Assembly (NCBI GenBank): GCA_021741585.1
Contig: JAIOXN010000001.1
Coordinates: 372,001 to 436,000 of the forward strand
DNA from: Aquiluna sp.
GTDB lineage: Bacteria > Actinomycetota > Actinomycetes > Actinomycetales > Microbacteriaceae
Direction: 5' to 3'
DNA length: 64,000 bases
In this document: one piece after another, positions 9,482 to 17,196 of the stretch
Layout: the number at the start of each line of letters is the position of its first letter
How positions within the stretch are numbered: the first letter of the stretch is position 1
The notes under the pieces: generated by a model
What the model was told of the DNA's origin: nothing
Seen by the model: only the letters and a program-made list of their open reading frames with translations
The model's database searches: none
Position numbers and translations under genes: made by a program

Positions 9482-10185
9482 TAGTGCGTGGGCAGCTCCG
9501 CGCTACCCGGAATGAGTATTTGGGCCACCTGGTTCAATACCCTTCTAACTGCAAGCTCTCCAACCCATAGGTGCTTATCTCCTTCAAAGCCGATCACCTG
9601 AGCATGGCTGACCACCGAGAACCTTAGTTGCGCTTCGTTGGGCTTGAGGTAGTCGTCCTCCCCCGGCACAAGAGCAATCAACGGCTTCTGGAATTCATTC
9701 CAACGCAGTAGATCCGAGTCTGTTGCTCTGTGAAGGGGAGGTGAGAGCAGAATTGCACCGGAGATATCGTGATCTGGTCCGTATTTGATGGCAAGTTCTG
9801 TGCCAAACGACCAACCCAGTAGCCAAATATTCTTGTAACCAGCTTTTTTACAAAAATCAACGGCTGCCGCCACGTCAAGCCGCTCGAGGTTGCCGGAGTC
9901 AAATGAGCCGGTGGATTGACCGCGCTCGGACTTTGTCCCGCGAAGATTGAATCGCAAAACCGCCACCCCAAGTAATGCGGGGAGGCGATTGGCAGCCTTT
10001 CTGAGGACGTGTGAGTCCATAAAACCACCAGCTGTTGGTAGCGGGTGCAAAGTCAATAAAACGGTCTCAGAGCCTGTAACAGGAGCCGAGAGCTCCCCGA
10101 CGAGAACCTGTCGGTCTTCGGTGTGCAGTTCGATGTCGGTTCGGATAGCAGGCAAGTGAGTGGCAGCTTTGATTTCCTCGGTCAC
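9478..10185 (-). CDS. Alpha/beta hydrolase
   Basis: 235-residue soluble alpha/beta-hydrolase fold protein resembling small dienelactone-hydrolase/KANL3-type enzymes. The triad can be read off: nucleophile elbow GWSFGT (Ser126), acid in PGEDDYLKP (Asp177 or Asp178) and EGDKHLWVG (His205). The motif HPLPTAGGFMDSHV near residue 47 resembles the family oxyanion strand. The start overlaps the stop of the upstream zinc-ribbon gene by four bases (ATGA). Pairing of such a hydrolase with the small zinc-binding protein is, as I recall, seen in other actinobacteria. Substrate unknown. Confidence 0.82.
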   Translation of the reverse strand: MTEEIKAATHLPAIRTDIELHTEDRQVLVGELSAPVTGSETVLLTLHPLPTAGGFMDSHVLRKAANRLPALLGVAVLRFNLRGTKSERGQSTGSFDSGNLERLDVAAAVDFCKKAGYKNIWLLGWSFGTELAIKYGPDHDISGAILLSPPLHRATDSDLLRWNEFQKPLIALVPGEDDYLKPNEAQLRFSVVSHAQVIGFEGDKHLWVGELAVRRVLNQVAQILIPGSAELPTHY

Positions 10186-10478
10186 AACAACACTCCGTCA
10201 AATAGTTTCCAGCAGTGATTGTGAAAATGCCTCCTGGTTTCAACCCCTCGATGGACATCCCATGCGACGGTGTGCGCCGGCCCCGGCTCTAGGGTGATGG
10301 AGCAAACTGGACAAATCCATTTTTTTCCTGGTTCACTGCCTTTCCCGGTAGTTTCCTGGACGGAGAATTCGTTTCCGCGCTTGATCTCAGTTCTGGGGAG
10401 AGACATTCGAACTCTAGTGAGGTCAAGTTCTTGATAGACCTTTGGTGAAGCACCACGTCGTTTTCTTGGGCGAACCAC
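10182..10478 (-). CDS. Small zinc-ribbon-like protein (actinobacterial family often named ATP/GTP-binding)
   Basis: 98-residue protein with a basic N-terminus (KRRGASPK) and a probable treble-clef metal site: CPVC, then a His in GPAHTVAW, then RRHFHNHCW. Actinobacterial homologues carry the label ATP/GTP-binding protein, but no P-loop is present here, so that label is not supported. The start is GTG, overlapping the upstream stop as TAGTG (10476-10480), and its own stop overlaps the hydrolase start. The tight coupling suggests the three genes 11059 to 9478 form one transcript. Function unknown. Confidence 0.7.
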   Translation of the reverse strand: MVRPRKRRGASPKVYQELDLTRVRMSLPRTEIKRGNEFSVQETTGKGSEPGKKWICPVCSITLEPGPAHTVAWDVHRGVETRRHFHNHCWKLFDGVLL

Positions 10479-11059
10479 TAGTACCAGTTGTGCTCATCGG
10501 AGTGGGCAAGTGCGGCACATGGCGTGCCATAGCGGCCAGAGATATAGCCTAAGCCCCAGCGAATCTGGGTTTCTGGATTGGTCCTCCAATCAGGACCGGC
10601 GGTCGCCATCTTGCTACCCGGCAAAGATTGTGGAATTCCATAGGCGCCAGAAGACTTATTCTCTGCCGTGTGGCGCCAGTTACTCTCCCGCTCCCAGAGT
10701 TTTACCAAGCAGGAGTACTGGTTGTAGTTCCAGCCTCGTTCAACGGTTTGGGCTAATGCGAACTCTTTTGCAGAACCTGCGTCTGGAGTTGGGGCCATCT
10801 TGACCAAAAGCTTGGTTGCTCCGGCTCCAGTGATAACTTCAAAGTCTCCCCTGGCAAAGCCAGGTCCATCGATCGGCACAATTTCGAGCTGTTGGTATTC
10901 ATCGCTAGGACCATCGAATACTTGCATGGTATTTGCAGATGCCATGGTTCCAGAGTAAGGATCAACGGCAGTAAGCATCACAAGAGACGCCACAAAGAAA
11001 ATGCCAAGGGTAGGGGCAATTTTGGGTCTTGCGACCGCCCTTGCCGAATGTTTACCCAA
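10478..11059 (-). CDS. Secreted lysozyme-fold/transglycosylase-like protein
   Basis: 193 residues: a basic n-region, a hydrophobic signal segment (IAPTLGIFFVASLVML, ~14-30), a linker, and a C-terminal lysozyme-like domain with LWERESNWRHTAENKSSGAYGIPQ. Glu125 within ESNW is the likely catalytic acid, and the SGAYGIPQ motif is typical of actinobacterial SLT/transglycosylase-like proteins. It should act on peptidoglycan outside the membrane. The start is TTG at 11059, supported by AAGGAG four bases upstream. The protein ends shortly after WGLGYISGRYGTPCAAL, as in compact family members. Confidence 0.85.
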   Translation of the reverse strand: MGKHSARAVARPKIAPTLGIFFVASLVMLTAVDPYSGTMASANTMQVFDGPSDEYQQLEIVPIDGPGFARGDFEVITGAGATKLLVKMAPTPDAGSAKEFALAQTVERGWNYNQYSCLVKLWERESNWRHTAENKSSGAYGIPQSLPGSKMATAGPDWRTNPETQIRWGLGYISGRYGTPCAALAHSDEHNWY

Positions 11060-11117
11060 TTGGCTCCTTATTACAGCGACTAAGCCTATTCAATTAGCCC
11101 TGGTTAGGCAATTGCCC

Positions 11118-11654
11118 TCAAAGCAGCCTTTGCAATAAAAAGGAATGGACCAAAGTGGATATAAACGAATCAACTGCTGATTTATCTTTGCCGGAGGCGG
11201 ATCTTCCAAGCGGCATGGTGCGCAGCTCAAAAGTGCTTGGGCCACTCAGTGATCCTCGCTTCACGCTAAGCGTCTTGAAAAGGCTGGCAATTTTTCTAGT
11301 TGAATATGCAGTCTTAGATTTAGGAAAGGCTGTTTTTGCGCCAAGCTCGAGAGTGTTTCTAATCAGCTCGAGATTATTCTCGAGCTGGACGAGGGCCATA
11401 GATCTGCCATTTTTGAGGATAAAGTCTTTCAGCTCGCGCTCCAGAAGAGTGTCGCAGACCCGAGCGATTGCATCATCAACCGCCTTGACTTGGTAACCGC
11501 CGGGAACCAAATCGAATCTGGCCACTTCAACAATCTTTGAAGTCACCAGGGATAGGTTTGGATTCTCAAATTGGATTCTGATTCGATCCATTAGCGCATC
11601 AACCTGTGCTGGAGCGTAGCCCAGCAGTGTTTGGTTCGCGAGCGGGAAACTCAT
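11118..11654 (-). CDS. DivIVA-domain protein
   Basis: 178 residues containing two short DivIVA-type repeats: LLGYAPAQVDALMDRI (~10-25) and FDLVPGGYQVKAVDDAIARV (~47-66), each with the G-Y-x4-V-D core. Unlike canonical DivIVA/Wag31, no long coiled coil follows; the C-terminal half is basic and of low predicted order, with a helical end. The ATG overlaps the cdsA stop by four bases, so it is co-transcribed with cdsA, frr and pyrH. A role in polar growth or membrane-associated synthesis is inferred from the domain only. Confidence 0.78.
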   Translation of the reverse strand: MSFPLANQTLLGYAPAQVDALMDRIRIQFENPNLSLVTSKIVEVARFDLVPGGYQVKAVDDAIARVCDTLLERELKDFILKNGRSMALVQLENNLELIRNTLELGAKTAFPKSKTAYSTRKIASLFKTLSVKRGSLSGPSTFELRTMPLGRSASGKDKSAVDSFISTLVHSFLLQRLL

Positions 11655-12481
11655 AAATACAACACTAAGTGACTCAGCAAAAACGCGACAAAGGATGAAG
11701 GCAAAAGGGAATCTATGCGATCCATGACGCCGCCATGGCCTGGAAGGATGGTGCCCATATCTTTCACGTTCAAATCACGCTTGATCAATGATTCGGACAG
11801 GTCTCCCATCACTGATGAAACCAAAAGCGCGGCTCCAAAAATAAAACCAAACCAAAGCGGCTCGCCGGTGAGCAGAGAGGTTACAAACCCCCCAAAGAAA
11901 CCGCCAATGATAGAAGCGAACAGACCCTCCCAGGTCTTTTTCGGGCTGATTGCAGGAGAGAGCTTCGTCTTTCCAAAAAACCGACCAAAAAGATAGCCAA
12001 AGGTGTCAATCATCGCCACTGTGAATACCAACCCAAATACCCAGGCTCGACCGTTGTCTTCAATCAGCATGACGGTTGCAAAACTTAGCAATAGTGGAAC
12101 ATAAATAACCGCAAAGGCGCTGGCTCCAAAATCTCGCAATGTCTGCTTTAGAGGCTGCCTCTTCTTTGTCCACAGAAGATAAACCACTCGCCAAAGCACC
12201 ATTAAGCCAACAGACACCCAGAGAGTGAGCCACTGAGCGATAGGGCCAAATATATAGGCAAATAGCGGTATTAATAGTCCAGCAACAGCAGCCGGAAACC
12301 TTGGAACATGCCAACCGGATTTTCGCATCGCATTGGCTAGTTCGTAGGTGCCAATTGCTGAGGCAGTCGAGGCAAAAAGTGCTACTGCAAGGGGGTGAAT
12401 CATTGAAAGAATTAGCACCCCGCCAAGACCAAAACCCACGGCCAATCTAGGGCCGAGGGTTTTTGTCTTTGAGCTATCCAC
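11651..12481 (-). CDS. cdsA: Phosphatidate cytidylyltransferase
   Basis: 276-residue integral membrane enzyme making CDP-diacylglycerol from phosphatidic acid and CTP. About eight membrane segments are visible. The family signature is present in the C-terminal third: SPKKTWEG, then GDLSESLIKRDLNVKDMG and LPGHGGVMDRIDS. The start is GTG, overlapping the frr stop as TAGTG (12479-12483). Position after frr is the usual bacterial order. Confidence 0.95.
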   Translation of the reverse strand: MDSSKTKTLGPRLAVGFGLGGVLILSMIHPLAVALFASTASAIGTYELANAMRKSGWHVPRFPAAVAGLLIPLFAYIFGPIAQWLTLWVSVGLMVLWRVVYLLWTKKRQPLKQTLRDFGASAFAVIYVPLLLSFATVMLIEDNGRAWVFGLVFTVAMIDTFGYLFGRFFGKTKLSPAISPKKTWEGLFASIIGGFFGGFVTSLLTGEPLWFGFIFGAALLVSSVMGDLSESLIKRDLNVKDMGTILPGHGGVMDRIDSLLPSSFVAFLLSHLVLYL

Positions 12482-13041
12482 TAGACCTCTAGAAGTTCAG
12501 ATTCTTTGTTCTTTAGAGCTTCATCGATGCGCTCGATGTGAAGCTTTGTAATTGCCTCGAGTTCTTTCTCGGCGCGCTCAACCTCATCTTCTCCGGCATC
12601 GCCATCTTTTTTGACAACACCCAAATCTTCCATTCCCTTGCGGCGAATGTTTCTAACTGAGACGCGGCCGTGCTCGGCCTTATCGCGGGTGAGCTTGACG
12701 TATTCCTTGCGACGCTCTTCGGTCAGCTCTGGGAGGTTGATGCGAATCACGTTTCCATCGTTGTTTGGGGATGCACCAAGGTTTGGCATCGCCAATAGCG
12801 CTTTCTCAATTGCGCCAAGGGCGCTCTTGTCATAAGGGTTGATCAAGATTGAACGAGCTTCAGGGTTCTGAATACCACCGAGTTGGCCCAGTGGGGTTGG
12901 CGTGCCATAGTAATCAACCATTATTTTTTGGAACATGGCTGGGTTGGCGCGACCGGTGCGAACCGACGCAAAATCCTCTTTGGTGGCCTCAATAGCCTTG
13001 TCCATCTTGTCTTTGCACTCTTCCAAGATTGCGTTGATCAT
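12481..13041 (-). CDS. frr: Ribosome recycling factor
   Basis: 186 residues, the usual length. It splits post-termination ribosomes together with EF-G. The two-domain sequence is clear: [10 protein letters not shown] near the N-terminus, the central [15 protein letters not shown], and the three-helix bundle [20 protein letters not shown]. It lies 19 bases downstream of pyrH and is coupled to cdsA by a one-base overlap. Confidence 0.97.
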   Translation of the reverse strand: MINAILEECKDKMDKAIEATKEDFASVRTGRANPAMFQKIMVDYYGTPTPLGQLGGIQNPEARSILINPYDKSALGAIEKALLAMPNLGASPNNDGNVIRINLPELTEERRKEYVKLTRDKAEHGRVSVRNIRRKGMEDLGVVKKDGDAGEDEVERAEKELEAITKLHIERIDEALKNKESELLEV

Positions 13042-13060
13042 TTTTCCTCTTTTCTAAAAC

Positions 13061-13759
13061 TTAAGCTCTAACCGTGGTGCCGACCTCGGCGCCCAAAAGC
13101 GCCTCAGAAATCTGATCCATGCTGAATACCCGCATTGGCATCTTGTTGTCCATGCAGAGCGAGAATGCGGTTGCATCAACCACCTTGAGGCCCTTCACGA
13201 GAGCTTCTTGGTAGCTGATTGAATCAAGTTTTACCGCCGTCGGGTCCTTCTTTGGATCGGCGGAGTAAACACCGTCAACACCGTTTTTGGCAACCAACAC
13301 TTCATCCGCACCAATCTCAAGTGCGCGCTGTGCAGCAACGGTGTCGGTGGAGAAATATGGCAGTCCGGCGCCCGCACCAAAGATCACAATGCGGCCTTTT
13401 TCGAGGTGCCTAATTGCCCGCAGTGGAAGATACGGTTCAGCAACCTGAGCCATCGAAATTGCGGTTTGAACTCGCACATCGGCGCCAGCTTGTTCGATGA
13501 AGTCCTGCAAAGCAAGGGCGTTCATGACAGTTCCAAGCATTCCCATGTAGTCAGCACGACCACGGTCCATACCGCGAATTGATAGCTCGGCACCGCGGAA
13601 GAAGTTGCCACCACCAACAACGATTGCGATTTCAACCTCTTTGGAAGCAGCAGCAATATTTCTTGCAATCTCGGAGACAACATCGGGATTCACACCCAGC
13701 GATCCGCCACCAAAAGCTTCTCCTGAAATCTTTAGCAGCACCCGGCGCTTACGATCCAC
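13061..13759 (-). CDS. pyrH: UMP kinase
   Basis: 232-residue amino-acid-kinase-fold UMP kinase. Seen are the N-terminal nucleotide loop [19 protein letters not shown], and [18 protein letters not shown]. The start is GTG at 13759, with a very strong ribosome site (GGAGGTGA, six bases upstream). A terminator-like hairpin separates it from tsf, so pyrH-frr-cdsA-divIVA may be a separate or partly separate transcript. Confidence 0.97.
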   Translation of the reverse strand: MDRKRRVLLKISGEAFGGGSLGVNPDVVSEIARNIAAASKEVEIAIVVGGGNFFRGAELSIRGMDRGRADYMGMLGTVMNALALQDFIEQAGADVRVQTAISMAQVAEPYLPLRAIRHLEKGRIVIFGAGAGLPYFSTDTVAAQRALEIGADEVLVAKNGVDGVYSADPKKDPTAVKLDSISYQEALVKGLKVVDATAFSLCMDNKMPMRVFSMDQISEALLGAEVGTTVRA

Positions 13760-13822
13760 GATGATTCACCTCCAGGCTTGAATTGCTAAACAGCATCCCC
13801 TCAATCCTAGAGGCCAAAAGCA

Positions 13823-13853
13823 AACGGGCCCGGTCAAAAAGACCGAGCCCGTT
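13823..13853 (-). terminator. Intrinsic terminator-like hairpin after tsf
   Basis: A 13-bp stem with one mismatch (13823-13835 paired with 13841-13853, loop of five) lies between tsf and pyrH. On the minus strand it is followed by a T-rich stretch (TTTGCTTTTGG). It probably ends or attenuates the rpsB-tsf transcript. The run is interrupted, so partial readthrough into pyrH is possible. Confidence 0.7.
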
Positions 13854-13867
13854 CGAGTAATTTTTAG

Positions 13868-14695
13868 TTATGCGCCTACGCGGTAGCGAAGGAATGCAGA
13901 AACCTTGATGCCTGCGGTCTCAAGAACCTTTGCTACGGACTGCTTGTTGTCCTTCGCGAAGTCCTGATCCAATAGGCAGGTCTCCTTGAAGAAGCCGTTT
14001 ACGCGGCCTTCAACGATCTTTGCCAAGGCGGCCTCTGGCTTACCTTCGTTGCGTGCGGTCTCCTCTGCGATTTCGCGCTCTTTGGCAACAATCTCTGCAG
14101 GAACATCCTCACGGGAAAGGTAGCTTGGGCTGAATGCTGCGATGTGCACTGCAACATCGTGAGCGGTCTCAGCATCTGCACCTGAGTAGGCAAGCATTAC
14201 GCCAACCTGTGGTGGAAGGTCCTTAGAGGTGCGGTGCATGTATGCATCAACAGCCTGGTCAGAGATGCTGCCAACCTTGCGAAGCTCAACCTTCTCGCCG
14301 AGAATTGCGGCCTGGTCGATGATTGCATCTGCAACGGTTGCGTTGCCGTGCTTTGCAGCAAGGCCAGACTCAACATCGGTCGCACCAGCAGCAGCAATGG
14401 CATCAGCCACTGAATCTGCAAGCGAAACAAAGGTCTCCGCCTTTGCAACAAAGTCGGTCTCGCAAGCAAGCTCAACTAGAACTCCGGTGCCTCCGGTAAC
14501 GCGAGCCACAATTAAACCATTGCTGGTTGTGCGACCTTCGCGCTTGGAAACGCCCTTTAGTCCCTTTAGACGTAGTAGCTCAAATGCCTTCTCGATGTCG
14601 CCATTGGCCTCATCAAGTGCACCCTTGCAGTCCATCATTCCGGCGCCTGACTTCTCGCGAAGCGCCTTTACATCTGCGGCGGTGTAGTTTGCCAT
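13868..14695 (-). CDS. tsf: Elongation factor Ts
   Basis: 275-residue nucleotide exchange factor for EF-Tu. The N-terminal UBA-like domain has LREKSGAGMMDCKGAL, and the core starts at VELACETDFVAK. The length is normal for actinobacteria. Only two bases separate it from rpsB upstream; the pair is the classic rpsB-tsf operon. Confidence 0.98.
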   Translation of the reverse strand: MANYTAADVKALREKSGAGMMDCKGALDEANGDIEKAFELLRLKGLKGVSKREGRTTSNGLIVARVTGGTGVLVELACETDFVAKAETFVSLADSVADAIAAAGATDVESGLAAKHGNATVADAIIDQAAILGEKVELRKVGSISDQAVDAYMHRTSKDLPPQVGVMLAYSGADAETAHDVAVHIAAFSPSYLSREDVPAEIVAKEREIAEETARNEGKPEAALAKIVEGRVNGFFKETCLLDQDFAKDNKQSVAKVLETAGIKVSAFLRYRVGA

Positions 14696-14697
14696 GC

Positions 14698-15552
14698 TTA
14701 TGCATCCTTCTCTGCTGAGGTTGCCTCAGCTGGGGTTTCAACAACTTCTGGTGCGGCTACAGTCTCGGCTGGAGCGTCGGTAGCTGCTGGAACTGCTGCA
14801 CCCTGCTCCAAAAGCTCGCGCTCCCACTCAGCTAGTGGCTCAGCCTCTTCGCCGCCCTTGTTGTGGCGAGCGATAAGGCCATCGGCAGCTGCGTCAGCAA
14901 TTACCTTGGTCAGGATTTCGATCGAGCGGATTGCGTCGTCGTTTCCTGGAATACCGATTGTTACGTCGTCTGGGTCACAGTTGGTGTCAAGGATTGCGAT
15001 AACAGGAATCCCAAGCTTCTTGGCCTCTGTGATTGCAAGGTGTTCCTTGTTGGTGTCAACTACCCAAAGTGCGCTTGGGGTCTTGGTCATGGTGCGGATA
15101 CCGCCCAAAACCTTCTCCAACTTGTCCTTCTCGCGGCGAAGAATCAAAAGTTCCTTCTTGGTCAAACCAGCTTTGCGAGCGTCGGTGAAGTCCATGGTCT
15201 CAAGTTCCTTGAGGCGCTGGATTCTCTTGTTGATGGTTCCGAAGTTGGTCATTAGACCACCCAACCAACGCTCGTTGATGAATGGCTGGCCGACGCGCTT
15301 GGCCTCAGAAGACATAACTTCCTGAGCCTGCTTCTTGGTACCAACGAACATGATTGAACCACCGTTAGCGACTAAGTCGCGAACGAAGTTATATGCTGCG
15401 TCAATGTGCTCAATCGACTGCTGAAGGTCGATGATGTAGATGCCCGAGCGATCGGTAAGAATGTATCGCTTCATCTTTGGGTTCCAACGACGGGTCTGGT
15501 GCCCGAAGTGGACGCCAGCGTCCAATAGCTGGCGAACGGATACAGCGGCCAT
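14698..15552 (-). CDS. rpsB: 30S ribosomal protein S2
   Basis: 284 residues starting at ATG 15552 ([19 protein letters not shown] region), chosen because GAGGGAGG stands just upstream; an extension of the frame to 15573 is not supported. S2 motifs include [22 protein letters not shown], and VGTKKQA. The last ~36 residues form an Ala/Glu/Pro-rich acidic tail beyond the conserved S2 fold, similar in composition to the tail of S16 in this window. A short hairpin sits immediately before the ribosome site. Confidence 0.97.
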   Translation of the reverse strand: MAAVSVRQLLDAGVHFGHQTRRWNPKMKRYILTDRSGIYIIDLQQSIEHIDAAYNFVRDLVANGGSIMFVGTKKQAQEVMSSEAKRVGQPFINERWLGGLMTNFGTINKRIQRLKELETMDFTDARKAGLTKKELLILRREKDKLEKVLGGIRTMTKTPSALWVVDTNKEHLAITEAKKLGIPVIAILDTNCDPDDVTIGIPGNDDAIRSIEILTKVIADAAADGLIARHNKGGEEAEPLAEWERELLEQGAAVPAATDAPAETVAAPEVVETPAEATSAEKDA

Positions 15553-15565
15553 GAGGCCTCCCTCT

Positions 15566-15579
15566 GAGTGCAAGCACTC
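15566..15579 (-). promoter_or_regulatory. Hairpin directly upstream of the rpsB ribosome site
   Basis: GAGTGC and GCACTC (15566-15571 and 15574-15579) form a perfect 6-bp inverted repeat with a two-base spacer, adjacent to the rpsB Shine-Dalgarno sequence. Its place in the 5' leader is compatible with translational autoregulation by S2, which is known in other bacteria, but the structure is small. Confidence 0.3.
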
Positions 15580-15713
15580 GTTCAGTTCATTGCTTCAGCC
15601 GGTTGGCTAAAACCCTGGTAATCCACCTAAATCGCACCTCAATGAGGACCTAGCGAAAAAGGTTTATTGGATTACGCGAATTCGGCCCAACACAAAGGTC
15701 AGACCGTTCTCTG

Positions 15714-15742
15714 AGCATACCAGTGAATCTCAGGGTTTTCCA
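15714..15742 (-). promoter_or_regulatory. Candidate promoter of rpsB-tsf
   Basis: On the minus strand TATGCT (15714-15719) is preceded at 17 bases by TGGAAA. It would give a leader of roughly 150 bases before rpsB, containing the hairpin at 15566. The divergent M23 gene starts at 15792, so the spacer of 239 bases must serve both directions. Confidence 0.3.
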
Positions 15743-15791
15743 CTATTTTTTGATTGCTCAAATACTGGATTTTTCAAAATAAGAGCATGGT

Positions 15792-16277
15792 GTGATGTTG
15801 AAAATAATCGCAGTACTGTCAATCATCTTTTCGAGCCTAGTAACCAGTGTCCCCGTCCCAGAGATTTGGGCCGAACCGATTCCATTTTTTGACGGCTCTC
15901 TCGAGCGCGACTACAAGGCTCCCCCAACCAAATACGCTGCAGGACACCGCGGAATAGACATCAAATTGGCCCCAGGAGAGGCAATTAGCGCACCGGCAGA
16001 CGGCAAAATCAGCTTTGCAGGACTCGTGGTTGATCGAGACGTGGTTTCGATCACCACAAACTTCGGCTATTTGGCGAGTTTTGAGCCTGCCTGTGCCACT
16101 CTGGATGCTGGAGAACGGGTCAGCCGCGGACAAGTGATTGCCAGACACTGTGAACCAAAACCTGAGTATAAATATCACTGCGACTCTTGTGTGCACTTTT
16201 CAGCTAGAAACCTCTTTGGATACCTGTCCCCCATGTATTTGCTGGGGAAACTCAATCCGAGCGTGCTGACTAGCTAA
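15792..16277 (+). CDS. M23-like peptidase (LytM fold), probably secreted
   Basis: 161 residues with an N-terminal signal segment (LKIIAVLSIIFSSLV) and a LytM/M23 core. The first zinc motif is intact (GHRGID: His52, Asp56). The usual HxH near the C-terminus is CVH here (Cys133, His135), so the position of the catalytic first His is a Cys; this variant is frequent in short actinobacterial M23 proteins, and catalysis is uncertain. The start is GTG 15792, immediately followed by an in-frame ATG at 15795. It is divergent from rpsB, and its stop overlaps that of convergent xerC by four bases. Confidence 0.8.
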   Translation: MMLKIIAVLSIIFSSLVTSVPVPEIWAEPIPFFDGSLERDYKAPPTKYAAGHRGIDIKLAPGEAISAPADGKISFAGLVVDRDVVSITTNFGYLASFEPACATLDAGERVSRGQVIARHCEPKPEYKYHCDSCVHFSARNLFGYLSPMYLLGKLNPSVLTS

Positions 16278-17164
16278 GCGCGCGGATGAGCCTGAGCGAA
16301 AGAGCTCTTTAGCCTTTCAACCGAAACGTGAGTGTAAATCTGAGTGGTTGCCAAGGACGCGTGGCCAAGAATCTCCTGAACCGCTCTGAGGTCTGCCCCA
16401 TGATCCAAAAGGTGAGTTGCAGCAGAATGCCTGAGTGTGTGGGGACCGGCTTTGCCGGTTGGGGTGGCCGAGAGCGCATCTGCTACTAACGAATAGAGCT
16501 GGCGGACACCCACCCTGCTCCCCCGGGAGCTCAGCAAAAGCGCATCCTTTGATTTCTCAAGCGCAAAATGCCCACGTCCAAGCTTGAGCCAGTTATCTAG
16601 AGCCTGAGCAGCTTGATCTCCATAGGGCAACATGCGCTGCTTGTCGCCTTTGCCGGTAACCACGACCAACCTCCGGGAGAAATCAAAATCCGAAATATCT
16701 AGCCCCGCAAGTTCACTTACTCGCATGCCAGTCCCATACAAAAGTTCGAAGGAACACACATCTCGCAGTGCTGATGGGTCGTTTTGCTCGGCCCGGCTGT
16801 AAAGAGATTCAAAAACCGCCGCAAGGGAAACTTCTGATGCAACCTTAGGAAGTGACCTATCAAGCTTTGGTGATCGAATCTTGATACCCGGATCAACCTC
16901 AAGAACCCCCTTCTCAAAAAGGGATGCGGTGAATGCTCTAACGGAAGAGGTTTTTCTTGCCAGGGTTGACTTAGCCGCCCCAGCCTGCAACTGGACATAG
17001 AGCCAGTCGCGAATTGAGTTGAGATTCAACTCAATTTTCTTCATTTCCAGAAAGTCCAAGAGATCCAAGATGTCGGATCTATATGCCCTGATTGTCTGGG
17101 TGGAATTGCCCCGAGCCTGGAGAGATTTTAGAAACCCCTCCAGCTCGGCTCGCAATTCTTCCAT
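16274..17164 (-). CDS. xerC: Tyrosine recombinase XerC
   Basis: 296-residue site-specific recombinase that, with XerD, resolves chromosome dimers at dif. The N-terminal SAM-like domain spans ~1-95 and the catalytic domain the rest. All active residues are visible: Arg148 in LLYGTGMRVSEL, Lys175 in GKGDKQR, HTLRH (His242, Arg245), His268 in ILGHAS and Tyr277 in IYTHV. The chromosomal place next to rpsB and dprA is usual for XerC in actinobacteria and argues against a phage integrase. Confidence 0.93.
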   Translation of the reverse strand: MEELRAELEGFLKSLQARGNSTQTIRAYRSDILDLLDFLEMKKIELNLNSIRDWLYVQLQAGAAKSTLARKTSSVRAFTASLFEKGVLEVDPGIKIRSPKLDRSLPKVASEVSLAAVFESLYSRAEQNDPSALRDVCSFELLYGTGMRVSELAGLDISDFDFSRRLVVVTGKGDKQRMLPYGDQAAQALDNWLKLGRGHFALEKSKDALLLSSRGSRVGVRQLYSLVADALSATPTGKAGPHTLRHSAATHLLDHGADLRAVQEILGHASLATTQIYTHVSVERLKSSFAQAHPRA

Positions 17165-17196
17165 TGGTTCAGACTAAGCCGAACCGGTCGGTTTTC

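Noticed and set aside
14229-14687. 152-codon open frame on the plus strand opposite tsf
   Set aside because: It is antisense to the strongly conserved tsf, is Ser/Ala-rich as expected for a mirror frame, and has no ribosome site or family similarity.
16274-17164. xerC as a mobile-element integrase
   Set aside because: There is no att-like repeat, tRNA or phage gene beside it, and the rpsB/dprA context is that of chromosomal XerC.
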